From Mucilaginibacter sp. UBA5151 (lineage in GTDB: Bacteria > Bacteroidota > Bacteroidia > Sphingobacteriales > Sphingobacteriaceae): a DNA stretch of 64,000 nucleotides. This document shows positions 15,861-24,014 of the stretch, in pieces; the stretch's first letter is position 1; every line of letters begins with the position of its first letter. The stretch covers positions 61,172 through 125,171 of the forward strand of contig DHXR01000047.1 of assembly GCA_002413785.1 (NCBI GenBank), given 5' to 3'. A program made the position numbers and the translations under genes. The notes under the pieces were generated by a model, which did not search any database, was not told the origin of the DNA, and saw only the letters and a program-made list of their open reading frames with translations.

Positions 15861-16862
15861 ATGATGAAAATTGCTGTAAATGGATTTGGCCGTATTGGCC
15901 GTATTTTTTTAAGAAATATTTTGGACCGGCCAGGCATAACGGTGGTTGCAATAAATGATCTGGCTGATACGCAAACGCTCGCCCATCTATTTAAATACGA
16001 TTCGGTCCATCGCGGTTTTAAAGGAACTGTTGATTTTGATAAGGACAATCTTTATATCAATGGCAAAACCATAAAAATATTGTCGGAGCGCGAACCTTCG
16101 TCACTGCCCTGGAAAGACCTTAAAATAGATCTGGTTATAGAATCAACAGGTAAGTTCACATCAAAGCAGGGGGCCATGGGGCATTTGACAGCCGGCGCCG
16201 GGCAGGTCATCATTTCGGCGCCAAGCACTGATAAAAGTGTGCCTATGGTTGTTTTAGGTGTAAATGACACCCTGGTGGACCTAAGGTCGCCCATATTGTC
16301 GAATGCCTCATGCACAACCAACAATGTAGCAGCCATGGTGAAGATACTGGATGATAACTGGGGAATTATTGATGGCTATATTACTACGGTACATTCGATG
16401 ACCGGCGACCAAAGCCTGCACGATGCCCCGCATAAAGACCTCCGCAGGGCAAGGGCCGCATCGGGATCAATCATCCCGACCACTACTGGCGCGGCAAAAG
16501 CCATCACCGCTATTTTTCCGCATCTCGAAGGCAGGCTTGGCGGGGCGGGTATCCGGGTGCCTGTTCTTAATGGTTCGCTGACTGATTTTACCTGTAGCTT
16601 AAAACGGCAACCAACCGTGGAATCTATCAATTCCGCATTCAAAACAGCCGCCGAAGGCGCGATGAAAAATATCCTGGAATATACAGAAGACCCCATTGTA
16701 TCAACAGATATTATCGGCAACACCCATAGCTGTATTTTTGATGCACAGCTTACCTCAATTGTCGGGGGCCTGGTAAAAGTGGTGGGCTGGTATGATAATG
16801 AAATGGGCTATTCAAGCCGCCTCGCCGACCTGGTGGAGAAGATTAGCCAATCTAAAAAATGA
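15861..16862 (+). CDS. gap: Glyceraldehyde-3-phosphate dehydrogenase
   Basis: A 333-residue type I GAPDH that oxidises glyceraldehyde-3-phosphate to 1,3-bisphosphoglycerate with NAD. It has the N-terminal Rossmann motif VNGFGRIGRIFLRNI, the catalytic Cys (about residue 151) in SNASCTTNN, the catalytic-His region TVHSMTGDQSLHD and the C-terminal WYDNEMGYSSR. Translation begins at ATG ATG AAA; either Met could serve (15861 or 15864). It overlaps the next gene by four bases (ATGA) and lies upstream of pgk, the next enzyme of glycolysis. Confidence 0.96.
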   Translation: MMKIAVNGFGRIGRIFLRNILDRPGITVVAINDLADTQTLAHLFKYDSVHRGFKGTVDFDKDNLYINGKTIKILSEREPSSLPWKDLKIDLVIESTGKFTSKQGAMGHLTAGAGQVIISAPSTDKSVPMVVLGVNDTLVDLRSPILSNASCTTNNVAAMVKILDDNWGIIDGYITTVHSMTGDQSLHDAPHKDLRRARAASGSIIPTTTGAAKAITAIFPHLEGRLGGAGIRVPVLNGSLTDFTCSLKRQPTVESINSAFKTAAEGAMKNILEYTEDPIVSTDIIGNTHSCIFDAQLTSIVGGLVKVVGWYDNEMGYSSRLADLVEKISQSKK

Positions 16863-17293
16863 TCAGGTTTATTACAGTTGAAGAAACATTGCCCATACGC
16901 AATACTGTGTTGAGGGAAGGTAAATTAAGCCCTGATGAATGCCGGTTCCCGAGTGATAAATTAGCGGGCGCTTTTCATCTGGGGTATTTTGAGACAGATG
17001 AACTGGTTTGTATCGCCTCATTTCACCCTCAGAGTTATGGGGAATTTAACGGAACGGGCTACCAGCTACGGGGCATGGCTACTATTGAACAATGCCGGGG
17101 CATGGGTTTCGGCAACCAGCTACTCAACTTTGGGATAGTTTACCTTCGCGGGCAAAAAGCGAATTACCTGTGGTGCAATGCCCGCAAAAAGGCGCTTCCA
17201 TTTTATCTGAATTTAGGTTTTGAGATCATTTCGCCTGAATTTGAAGTGCCGGGCATCGGGCCTCACTATGTATTATACGTTAAGATCCAATAA
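16859..17293 (+). CDS. GNAT-family N-acetyltransferase
   Basis: A 144-residue acetyl-CoA-dependent acetyltransferase. The core GNAT strand YQLRGMATIEQCRGMGFGNQLL holds the acetyl-CoA pyrophosphate loop (Q/R-x-x-G-x-G/A), followed by LWCNARKKALPFYLNLGFEIIS. It overlaps the gap stop codon by four bases and precedes pgk by about 100 bases, so translation is probably coupled to gap. A role in modifying glycolytic enzymes is conceivable from context, but the substrate is unknown. Confidence 0.85.
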   Translation: MIRFITVEETLPIRNTVLREGKLSPDECRFPSDKLAGAFHLGYFETDELVCIASFHPQSYGEFNGTGYQLRGMATIEQCRGMGFGNQLLNFGIVYLRGQKANYLWCNARKKALPFYLNLGFEIISPEFEVPGIGPHYVLYVKIQ

Positions 17294-17391
17294 TATTTTT
17301 TACGATTTAAAACACCTTTTTGTTTTTTGCGTTCAGAATTTAGAATTAATTGCTGAATTTGGCAGCGCGAAAATTGCTTGAAACAAACATT

Positions 17392-18582
17392 ATGAAGACA
17401 ATAGATCAAATTAGTTTTGCCGGAAAAAAAGCCCTTATCCGTGTAGATTTTAATGTGCCGCTTGATAAGGATTATAATATTACCGATGATAACCGTATGA
17501 CGGCTGCTTTACCTACTATCAAAAAGATTTTAAACGATGGCGGCGCAGTAATATTAATGTCACATCTTGGAAGGCCGAAAGGCGGACCTGAAGAAAAATA
17601 TTCACTGAAACACCTCGTTCCTCATTTGTCTGACCTGCTTGGTCAGAAGGTGGAATTTGCTGATGACTGTATCGGCGCGGAAGCAGTTGATAAAGCAAAA
17701 GCATTGGGCAGTGGCGAAGTGCTTTTATTGGAAAACCTTCGTTTTTATAAAGAAGAGGAAAAAGGGGACACCGCGTTTGCCGAAAAACTTTCAAAATTAG
17801 GCGATATTTATGTGAACGATGCATTTGGCACAGCACACCGTGCCCATGCTTCAACCGCAGTGATCGCCCGGTTTTTCCCTAACGCGAAATTCTTTGGTTA
17901 CCTGATGGCTGCCGAGCTTAAAAATGCCGAAAAAGTATTGAATAATGCTGTGAAGCCTTTTACTGCTATAATGGGCGGCGCAAAAGTTTCGGATAAGATA
18001 GAATTGATTGAGCGGTTATTGGATAAAGTGGATAACCTCATCATTGGCGGAGGTATGGCTTATACATTCGCAAAAGCGCAGGGGGGCAGTATCGGTAAAT
18101 CATTAGTGGAAGATGATAAGCTTGACCTCGCCCTTAGCCTGATAAAAAAAGCAAAAGATAAAGGTGTAAATTTATTATTGCCGACAGATTCCGTCATCGC
18201 GGATAATTTTTCTAACGATGCAAATACGGCTATCGCCCAAAACAGCAGCATTACAGACGGCTGGATGGGTTTGGATATCGGCCCTGATTCAATAGCTGAA
18301 TTTACCAAAGTGGTTGAAGCATCAAAAACCATATTATGGAACGGACCGATGGGTGTTTTTGAAATGGCAAAGTTTGAGGCAGGCACCAAAGCTGTTGGCG
18401 AAGCCATAGTTAAAGCAACCGAAGGCGGCGCATTCTCATTAATAGGCGGCGGAGATTCTGCTGCGGCTGTAGCAAAATTTAATTTAACCGAAGAGGTAAG
18501 CTATGTTTCTACAGGCGGCGGCGCACTGCTTGAATACATGGAAGGCAAGGAATTGCCGGGTGTTAAGGCGATAAATGAGTAA
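17392..18582 (+). CDS. pgk: Phosphoglycerate kinase
   Basis: A 396-residue two-domain enzyme that transfers phosphate from 1,3-bisphosphoglycerate to ADP. Seen are ALIRVDFNVPLD, SHLGRPKG, LLENLRFYKEEEKGD, NDAFGTAHRAHAST, and the C-terminal nucleotide-binding GGGDSAAAV and STGGGALLEYM. The ATG at 17392 (MKTIDQISFAGKK) matches the family; the longer frame begins with a TTG at 17350 and adds a non-homologous leader. It ends 25 bases before a strong intrinsic terminator, closing the gap-GNAT-pgk unit. Confidence 0.96.
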   Translation: MKTIDQISFAGKKALIRVDFNVPLDKDYNITDDNRMTAALPTIKKILNDGGAVILMSHLGRPKGGPEEKYSLKHLVPHLSDLLGQKVEFADDCIGAEAVDKAKALGSGEVLLLENLRFYKEEEKGDTAFAEKLSKLGDIYVNDAFGTAHRAHASTAVIARFFPNAKFFGYLMAAELKNAEKVLNNAVKPFTAIMGGAKVSDKIELIERLLDKVDNLIIGGGMAYTFAKAQGGSIGKSLVEDDKLDLALSLIKKAKDKGVNLLLPTDSVIADNFSNDANTAIAQNSSITDGWMGLDIGPDSIAEFTKVVEASKTILWNGPMGVFEMAKFEAGTKAVGEAIVKATEGGAFSLIGGGDSAAAVAKFNLTEEVSYVSTGGGALLEYMEGKELPGVKAINE

Positions 18583-18607
18583 ATACTTTTCAGTAACTAT
18601 TTTGTGA

Positions 18608-18635
18608 GACCCCGAAAAATCGGGGTCTTTTTTTT
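18608..18635 (+). terminator. Intrinsic terminator after pgk
   Basis: A perfect 8-bp stem GACCCCGA/TCGGGGTC with an AAAA loop is followed by eight T residues. Confidence 0.9.
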
Positions 18636-18674
18636 GTTTTATTATGTAGCTTTAAAAATTAATCGTTTGATAAA

Positions 18675-20558
18675 ATGAAGAAACTCATACTTTCGGCTTT
18701 AAGCATTATCCTTTTTGCTTTTACCTCATGTGCCCAGCCAGGCCAGGGAAACAACCCTGATGCCGCTTATGTAAAAGACAATTATGTAAAGTACGAATAC
18801 CAGATCCCGGTGCGGGATGGTAAAAAGCTGTTCACCTCGGTTTATGTGCCGAAAGATCAGTCGAAAAAGTATCCAATTATGATGGACAGGACGCCTTACA
18901 GCGTAGCGCCATACGGGGCTGACATATATAAAAGCAGCCTTGGCCCGTCATCCCTGTTTTTGCACGACGGCTATATTTTTGTTTACCAGGATGTGCGGGG
19001 CCGCTGGATGAGTGAAGGCATATTTGAAGAAATGACGCCCGAAAAAGAGGTGCATAAAACCAATAACGATGTAGATGAAGGTACGGATACCTACGATACC
19101 ATCGACTGGCTGATAAAAAATATTCCGAACAATACGGGTAAGGTTGGGGCCTGGGGCATATCCTATCCCGGCTTTTTTACAACCACCTGCCTGCTTAGCC
19201 GTCATCCTGCTTTGGTGGCAGCCTCGCCGCAGGCGCCGATGTCTGATCTTTACCGCGATGATGCTTTCCATAACGGCGCTTTTCAACTGGTCGCAAATTT
19301 TGACTTTTACCCGGGCTTTACCAATCGCCAGGATGACAAGCCTACGCAACGCCGTGGCGGTCGTTTTGATTTTGGCACCGAAGATGGCTATGAGTTCTTT
19401 TTGAAAATGGGCTCTATGAAAAACACAAACGATAAATATTATAAAGACACGATCCGTTTATGGAACGAAATGCTTGATCATCCTGATTACGATCAGCATT
19501 GGAAAGACCGCAACGTATTGCCCCACCTGCACGATATTAAAACCGCAGTATTAGTTACCGGCGGCTGGTATGATGCTGAGGACCTTTACGGCGCTATCAA
19601 TACCTATAAAACATTAGTAAAGAACAACCCTTCCACCCCGGTTTATTTCGCGATGGGCCCATGGGTACATGGCGGATGGTCACGCGGTCCCGGTGACCAT
19701 TTGGGTGATATTGATTTCGGCGGTTCAACCGGGCCTTTCTACCGCGAGAAGATTGAATTCGCTTTCTTCAACCACTATTTAAAAGGCGCCGAAGGGGACA
19801 TTCCAAAAGTTTCGGCTTTTGAAACGGGGGCAAACCAGTGGAAAAACTATAATGTCTGGCCTCCAAAAGAAGCAGAAGAAAAGAATTTGTATTTACTACC
19901 CGGTGGTAAACTGTCCTTTGAAGCGCCGAAGGGTGAAGGTAATACGGCAGATGAATTTATATCAGACCCTGATAAACCAGTACCCTTCATCAGCGGAATA
20001 GCTATTGACCAGAAAAGAGAATACATGACAGGCGATCAGCGTTTTGCAGAGCGCAGGCCCGATGTGCTCACCTATCAAACCGAGGTGCTGGATAAGGATA
20101 TAACCCTTGCAGGTAATATCCTGGCCAATCTGAAAGTATCAACAACCGGCACTGATGCCGATTGGGTGGTAAAAGTGATAGATGTTTACCCCGATTCGGC
20201 CAAAGACAATCAGTTTACCGCAAAAGACACCCACATGTCGCATTACGAGCAAATGGTACGCAGCGAGGAGATGCGCGGCAAGTACCGCAACGGGTTTGAT
20301 AAGCCGGAACCATTTGTGCCGGGTAAAATAACCCCGGTAAACTTTGAACTCCAGGATATATTGCACACCTTTAAGAAGGGTCACAAAATAATGGTGCAGG
20401 TACAAAGTTCGAGTTTCCCGCTTATTGATCGCAACCCGCAGGTGTTTGAAGATATTATGAAAGCTAAGGATACAGATTTCAAAAAGGCAACCCACAAAGT
20501 TTATACCTCAAAGGCGCATCCGGGTTATTTAAAAGTAAGGGTAATGGATGGGAATTGA
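18675..20558 (+). CDS. CocE/NonD-type X-Pro dipeptidyl-peptidase-family hydrolase, lipoprotein
   Basis: A 627-residue protein. The N-terminus MKKLILSALSIILFAFTSC is a lipoprotein signal with a lipobox ending at Cys19, so the mature enzyme is probably membrane-anchored. The catalytic alpha/beta-hydrolase domain has DVRGRWMSEG and the Ser elbow GAWGISYPG. The C-terminal beta-jelly-roll domain of the S15/CocE family (roughly residues 430-620) ends with the strand-rich DILHTFKKGHKIMVQVQSSSFP. Family members cleave X-Pro peptides, glutaryl-acylated or ester substrates; which one applies here is open. It lies after the pgk terminator as its own transcript. Confidence 0.88.
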   Translation: MKKLILSALSIILFAFTSCAQPGQGNNPDAAYVKDNYVKYEYQIPVRDGKKLFTSVYVPKDQSKKYPIMMDRTPYSVAPYGADIYKSSLGPSSLFLHDGYIFVYQDVRGRWMSEGIFEEMTPEKEVHKTNNDVDEGTDTYDTIDWLIKNIPNNTGKVGAWGISYPGFFTTTCLLSRHPALVAASPQAPMSDLYRDDAFHNGAFQLVANFDFYPGFTNRQDDKPTQRRGGRFDFGTEDGYEFFLKMGSMKNTNDKYYKDTIRLWNEMLDHPDYDQHWKDRNVLPHLHDIKTAVLVTGGWYDAEDLYGAINTYKTLVKNNPSTPVYFAMGPWVHGGWSRGPGDHLGDIDFGGSTGPFYREKIEFAFFNHYLKGAEGDIPKVSAFETGANQWKNYNVWPPKEAEEKNLYLLPGGKLSFEAPKGEGNTADEFISDPDKPVPFISGIAIDQKREYMTGDQRFAERRPDVLTYQTEVLDKDITLAGNILANLKVSTTGTDADWVVKVIDVYPDSAKDNQFTAKDTHMSHYEQMVRSEEMRGKYRNGFDKPEPFVPGKITPVNFELQDILHTFKKGHKIMVQVQSSSFPLIDRNPQVFEDIMKAKDTDFKKATHKVYTSKAHPGYLKVRVMDGN

Positions 20559-20598
20559 TTATTCAATATCGTTTACCCAAGGCCTCCCCGGCAATTTT

Positions 20599-20682
20599 GC
20601 CTCACCTAAATCCTCTCCAAAGGAGAGGACTTTAACTTCGCTCTTCGTTAAACCCTCTCCTTTGGAGAGGGCAGGGTGAGGC
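20599..20682. repeat. Cloverleaf-like repeat built on CCTCTCC palindromes
   Basis: The outer stem GCCTCACC (20599-20606) / GGTGAGGC (20675-20682) encloses two inner palindromes, CCTCTCCAAAGGAGAGG (20612-20628) and CCTCTCCTTTGGAGAGG (20654-20670). It fills the gap between the CocE-like gene and the response regulator. Confidence 0.8.
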
Positions 20683-20800
20683 GTAGAGCGTTTATGGGAA
20701 GAACTAATTATTCGTTTTCCTTAGGTAAACGACATTGATTGATCGTTTTATAATGCTATCCTAATTCATAGGCGATTAAATTATTCTCATATTTGTTCGT

Positions 20801-21484
20801 ATGGTTAACATCTGTTTAGTTGAAGATGAACAAAAGGTTGCTGCCTTTATTTGCAAGGGCCTTGAAGAGCAGGGCTATAAACTCAAGGCTGCTAAAGATG
20901 GTTTCACTGCAAAATCAATGCTGCAAACCGATGAATTTGACCTGTTGATCCTCGACGTAATGCTGCCAGATATAAACGGCATCGAATTATGCCGCCAGAT
21001 AAGGCTGACGGATAGCCAAACACCTATTTTAATGCTTACCGCGCTTGACCAGGTACACAGCAAAGTATCGGGATTAAAAGCAGGGGCCGATGATTACCTG
21101 GTAAAACCTTTTCATTTCAGTGAACTGCTTGCGCGCATTGAAGCATTGTTGCGAAGAAAAAATGTGAAAGCTTCCCAGGACCATATACTGACATTTGACG
21201 ACCTGAAATTAGATACCTGGAGCAGCATAGCCGAGCGCGGCGGCACCCAGATCACATTAACCGCCAAAGAATTTACTTTGCTGGAACTGTTTATGAACCA
21301 TCCCAATAAGGTATTGTCAAGAGAATATATCGCAGAAAAAGTATGGAAAATTGATTTTGATACCGGAACAAACTTCATTGATGTGTATGTAAATTATTTG
21401 CGCAATAAAATTGAAAAGGGTTTTAAAAACAAGTTGATACACACGGTTATCGGCATGGGATATATCTTAAAAAGCGACAAATAA
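20801..21484 (+). CDS. OmpR-family response regulator (orphan)
   Basis: A 227-residue regulator. The receiver has LVEDEQ, phosphoacceptor Asp52 in LILDVMLP, MLTALD and the Lys of YLVKPF. The winged-helix C-terminus has LTAKEFTLLELFMNHPN, the recognition region NFIDVYVNYLRNKIE and the final GMGYIL. It resembles CusR/CopR-type regulators of metal efflux. Such regulators are normally followed by a kinase gene, but here the next gene is the outer-membrane channel of the efflux system 123 bases downstream, so its kinase is missing or elsewhere. The intervening region has a direct-repeat operator candidate. Confidence 0.92.
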   Translation: MVNICLVEDEQKVAAFICKGLEEQGYKLKAAKDGFTAKSMLQTDEFDLLILDVMLPDINGIELCRQIRLTDSQTPILMLTALDQVHSKVSGLKAGADDYLVKPFHFSELLARIEALLRRKNVKASQDHILTFDDLKLDTWSSIAERGGTQITLTAKEFTLLELFMNHPNKVLSREYIAEKVWKIDFDTGTNFIDVYVNYLRNKIEKGFKNKLIHTVIGMGYILKSDK

Positions 21485-21530
21485 TTTCCCGATTTATAAT
21501 AATATTGCAACGATTTAGTATTACAGCCGA

Positions 21531-21551
21531 ATTCTAATCCCATTCTAATCC
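21531..21551 (+). promoter_or_regulatory. Direct-repeat operator candidate upstream of the efflux operon
   Basis: Two exact copies of ATTCTAATCC (21531-21540 and 21542-21551) are spaced 11 bases apart, close to one helical turn, followed by a degenerate TTCTGTAAT. Tandem half-sites one turn apart are the usual target of OmpR-family regulators, and such a gene lies immediately upstream. Confidence 0.6.
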
Positions 21552-21581
21552 TTCTGTAATTCAGCTTTAATACAGGTGGCA

Positions 21582-21589
21582 TAAATTTG
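21582..21589 (+). promoter_or_regulatory. TAAATTTG -7 box for the efflux operon
   Basis: An exact TAnnTTTG match, 17 bases before the TolC-family start and about 30 bases downstream of the direct repeats. The placement suits activation by an upstream-bound regulator. Confidence 0.6.
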
Positions 21590-21606
21590 CACCATCTTAT
21601 AAAGCC

Positions 21607-22890
21607 ATGTTTAAATTATTTTTTCGCTTTTTTTTATTGCTTCAGACATCGATTATATTGACTGGGTTTTCTGCTCATGCACAAGCCCCGGTAAGCGATA
21701 CCTTAAAGCTAAGCATTAAACAGGCTGAAGATCAGTTTTTAAAAAACAACCTTCAACTCATTATTCAGCGTTATAATATTGATAACGCCAGCGCACAGAT
21801 AATTACTGCCAGGTTATTCCCTAATCCCGGCTTTAGTTTCTCCAATGGTATTTATGCCAATAATACAACCAGCGGGCCGGCGTTTAGCGAACAGTCGTTC
21901 AGTATTTCGCAGCTTTTTACTACTGCCGGTAAGCGCAATAAAAATATTCAACTGGTTAAAATAAGCGTCGACCAGGCAAAATACCAATTCTTCGACCTGC
22001 TCCGCACTTTAAAATTTACGCTAAGGAGCGATTTTTATAGTATTTATTTCCAGGAGCAATCTGCTAAAGTTTATGATGAAGAGATCAGTTCGCTTGCTAA
22101 AACTTTAACGGTTTTTAAGGAGCAATACAAAAAGGGGAATATCGCCGAAAAAGAAGTATTGCGCATTCAATCACAGCTTTACTCATTACAGGCCGAATAT
22201 AATAACCTGCAAGTGGGTATTGATACGGTGCAAAGTGAATTTAAACTGCTGATTAAAAGCCTGCCAAATACCTTTATTGAACCGGTTGTTAATTATGACC
22301 TTGACGGGAAGGACATTTTAGCCGCTATACCATATAAAAGGTTATTGGATTCGGCATACGCTAACCGCTATGACCTTAAACTGGCAAAAACCAACCTTGA
22401 TTATAGCAATTTAAACCTGCAACTTCAAAAAGCAACCGCGGTGCCCGATTTTTCGCTGTCACTCAATTATGATAAGCTCGGTAGTTACGGAACCAACTTT
22501 TTGGGTGCCGGCGTTGAATTTAACCTGCCCTTTTTTAACCGGAACCAGGGTGGCATAAAACAGGCCCGGATTGCTATTGACCAAAGCAAGGTGCAATTAC
22601 AAAGCCAGCAGGACCAGGTGGAAAGCGACCTGGCCACCAATTTTAAAGGCGCCCTGCGACTGGAAAAATTGTCAAACAGTTTCGATCCTCAGTTTAAAGC
22701 AGATTTTACTCATTTGATACAGGAGGTTTTTAAAAACTATGAAAAAAGAAATATCAGTTTGTTAGAGTTCCTTGATTTTTATGACTCGTATAAGACCAAT
22801 ATTTTACAGTTAAACACACTGCAGCTTAACCGCATTACCTCCCTCGAACAGCTTAATTACGTTACCGGGACGCCTTTTTTTAACCAATAA
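21607..22890 (+). CDS. TolC/CzcC-family outer-membrane efflux protein
   Basis: A 427-residue outer-membrane channel subunit. The signal peptide (residues 1-about 25, GFSAHA before QAPVSD) precedes LKLSIKQAEDQFLKNN. Two repeats of long amphipathic helices follow, with beta segments such as FPNPGFSFSNGIY and FSLSLNYDKLGSYG. Together these give the TolC/OEP fold. It forms the exit duct of a tripartite efflux pump whose adaptor and RND pump follow at short spacing (7 and 10 bases). This CzcC-like subgroup is common in metal efflux systems of Bacteroidetes. Confidence 0.9.
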   Translation: MFKLFFRFFLLLQTSIILTGFSAHAQAPVSDTLKLSIKQAEDQFLKNNLQLIIQRYNIDNASAQIITARLFPNPGFSFSNGIYANNTTSGPAFSEQSFSISQLFTTAGKRNKNIQLVKISVDQAKYQFFDLLRTLKFTLRSDFYSIYFQEQSAKVYDEEISSLAKTLTVFKEQYKKGNIAEKEVLRIQSQLYSLQAEYNNLQVGIDTVQSEFKLLIKSLPNTFIEPVVNYDLDGKDILAAIPYKRLLDSAYANRYDLKLAKTNLDYSNLNLQLQKATAVPDFSLSLNYDKLGSYGTNFLGAGVEFNLPFFNRNQGGIKQARIAIDQSKVQLQSQQDQVESDLATNFKGALRLEKLSNSFDPQFKADFTHLIQEVFKNYEKRNISLLEFLDFYDSYKTNILQLNTLQLNRITSLEQLNYVTGTPFFNQ

Positions 22891-22897
22891 CCGTAGT

Positions 22898-24004
22898 ATG
22901 ACCATGTACGCTAAATATAAAATAGTATCAATTTTTCCCGCCTTTGTCCTATTAGCTTTTGCTTTGCAAAGCTGCCACCATGCCGATGAAAACAAGGAAA
23001 AAGATACCAGGTTCCATGTGACCGATAGTTTATTAAAAAATGTAATAATTGATACCGTAAAGGAAGCCAGCGCGCTTTCGCAAATTACCTTAACCGGCAG
23101 TATTGCACCCGACGAAAATAAAATGGTAAAGATTTACCCCATGGTTAGTGGGGTGGCCCGGGATGTACATGTGCAGCTTGGTGATGTTGTACAAAAAGGG
23201 CAAACACTTGCGGTTTTGAAAAGCGCCGAAATGGCCGGATACACCAAAGACTATATTTCGTCGGAAGCCGACATCAGGAATACCCACCGCATTTTGGAAT
23301 CAACCCAGGATCTGTACAAAAGCGGACTGGCATCGCAAAAGGACCTGGAGCAAGTGCAAGCCGACTATCAAAAAGCTGTTGCCGAAGGCAAACGGGCATC
23401 CCAGGTAATACAGATCAATAAAAGTAACGAAAACGGATATGAAGTTAAAGCCCCTTTGGCTGGGTTTGTGGTAGAAAGGAATTTGACCAACAACACCCAG
23501 GTAAGGGCCGACAACGGGCAAAATATGTTTACCATTGCCGACCTTTCAACAGTGTATGTGCTGGTTAATGTTTATGAATCTGATATTGCCAAAATTCAAA
23601 CCGGCGACCCTGTGAAAATCACCACCTTATCGTATCCGGACAAAGTATTTGATGGCAAAATAGACAGGATCAATAACATGCTCGATCCTGATAACAAAGT
23701 GATGCACGCCAGGATCACCATTCAAAACCCCGGTAATTTACTTAAACCGGAAATGTTTGCCAATATCCTGATTAAAGCGAAATCGGGTGAAAGCCTGCCT
23801 TTTATTAACACCAACGCCCTGGTTTTTGATAACGATAAAAACTATGTGATAGTGATTGACGGCAGTAAAGCTAAAGTACACGTTCAGCAGGTTCAAATTG
23901 CTAAAACAGTTGAAGACAGGGCTTATATCAGCAAAGGCTTAAAACCCGGCGACCGCGTTGTGGCTTCGAGACACGTGTATTTGTTTGAATCGCTTAAAGA
24001 TTGA
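22898..24004 (+). CDS. Efflux RND periplasmic adaptor (membrane fusion) lipoprotein
   Basis: A 368-residue CzcB/CusB-type adaptor. The N-terminus ends in the lipobox LQSC (Cys in FALQSCHHAD), so it is a lipoprotein anchored in the inner membrane. A lipoyl-like hairpin follows: GVARDVHVQLGDVVQKGQTLAVL and YEVKAPLAGFVVERN, separated by a coiled-coil hairpin. Beta-barrel and membrane-proximal domains complete it (GDPVKITTLSYPDKVFDGKI). It bridges the RND pump and the TolC-family channel encoded on either side. A His-rich stretch directly after the lipid anchor (CHHADE) could bind metal, but it is short. Confidence 0.9.
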   Translation: MTMYAKYKIVSIFPAFVLLAFALQSCHHADENKEKDTRFHVTDSLLKNVIIDTVKEASALSQITLTGSIAPDENKMVKIYPMVSGVARDVHVQLGDVVQKGQTLAVLKSAEMAGYTKDYISSEADIRNTHRILESTQDLYKSGLASQKDLEQVQADYQKAVAEGKRASQVIQINKSNENGYEVKAPLAGFVVERNLTNNTQVRADNGQNMFTIADLSTVYVLVNVYESDIAKIQTGDPVKITTLSYPDKVFDGKIDRINNMLDPDNKVMHARITIQNPGNLLKPEMFANILIKAKSGESLPFINTNALVFDNDKNYVIVIDGSKAKVHVQQVQIAKTVEDRAYISKGLKPGDRVVASRHVYLFESLKD

Positions 24005-24014
24005 TTATAAAAAC

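Noticed and set aside
20781..20795. CATATTTG as a promoter of the response regulator
   Set aside because: It differs from TAnnTTTG at the first base and lies only five bases before the ATG.
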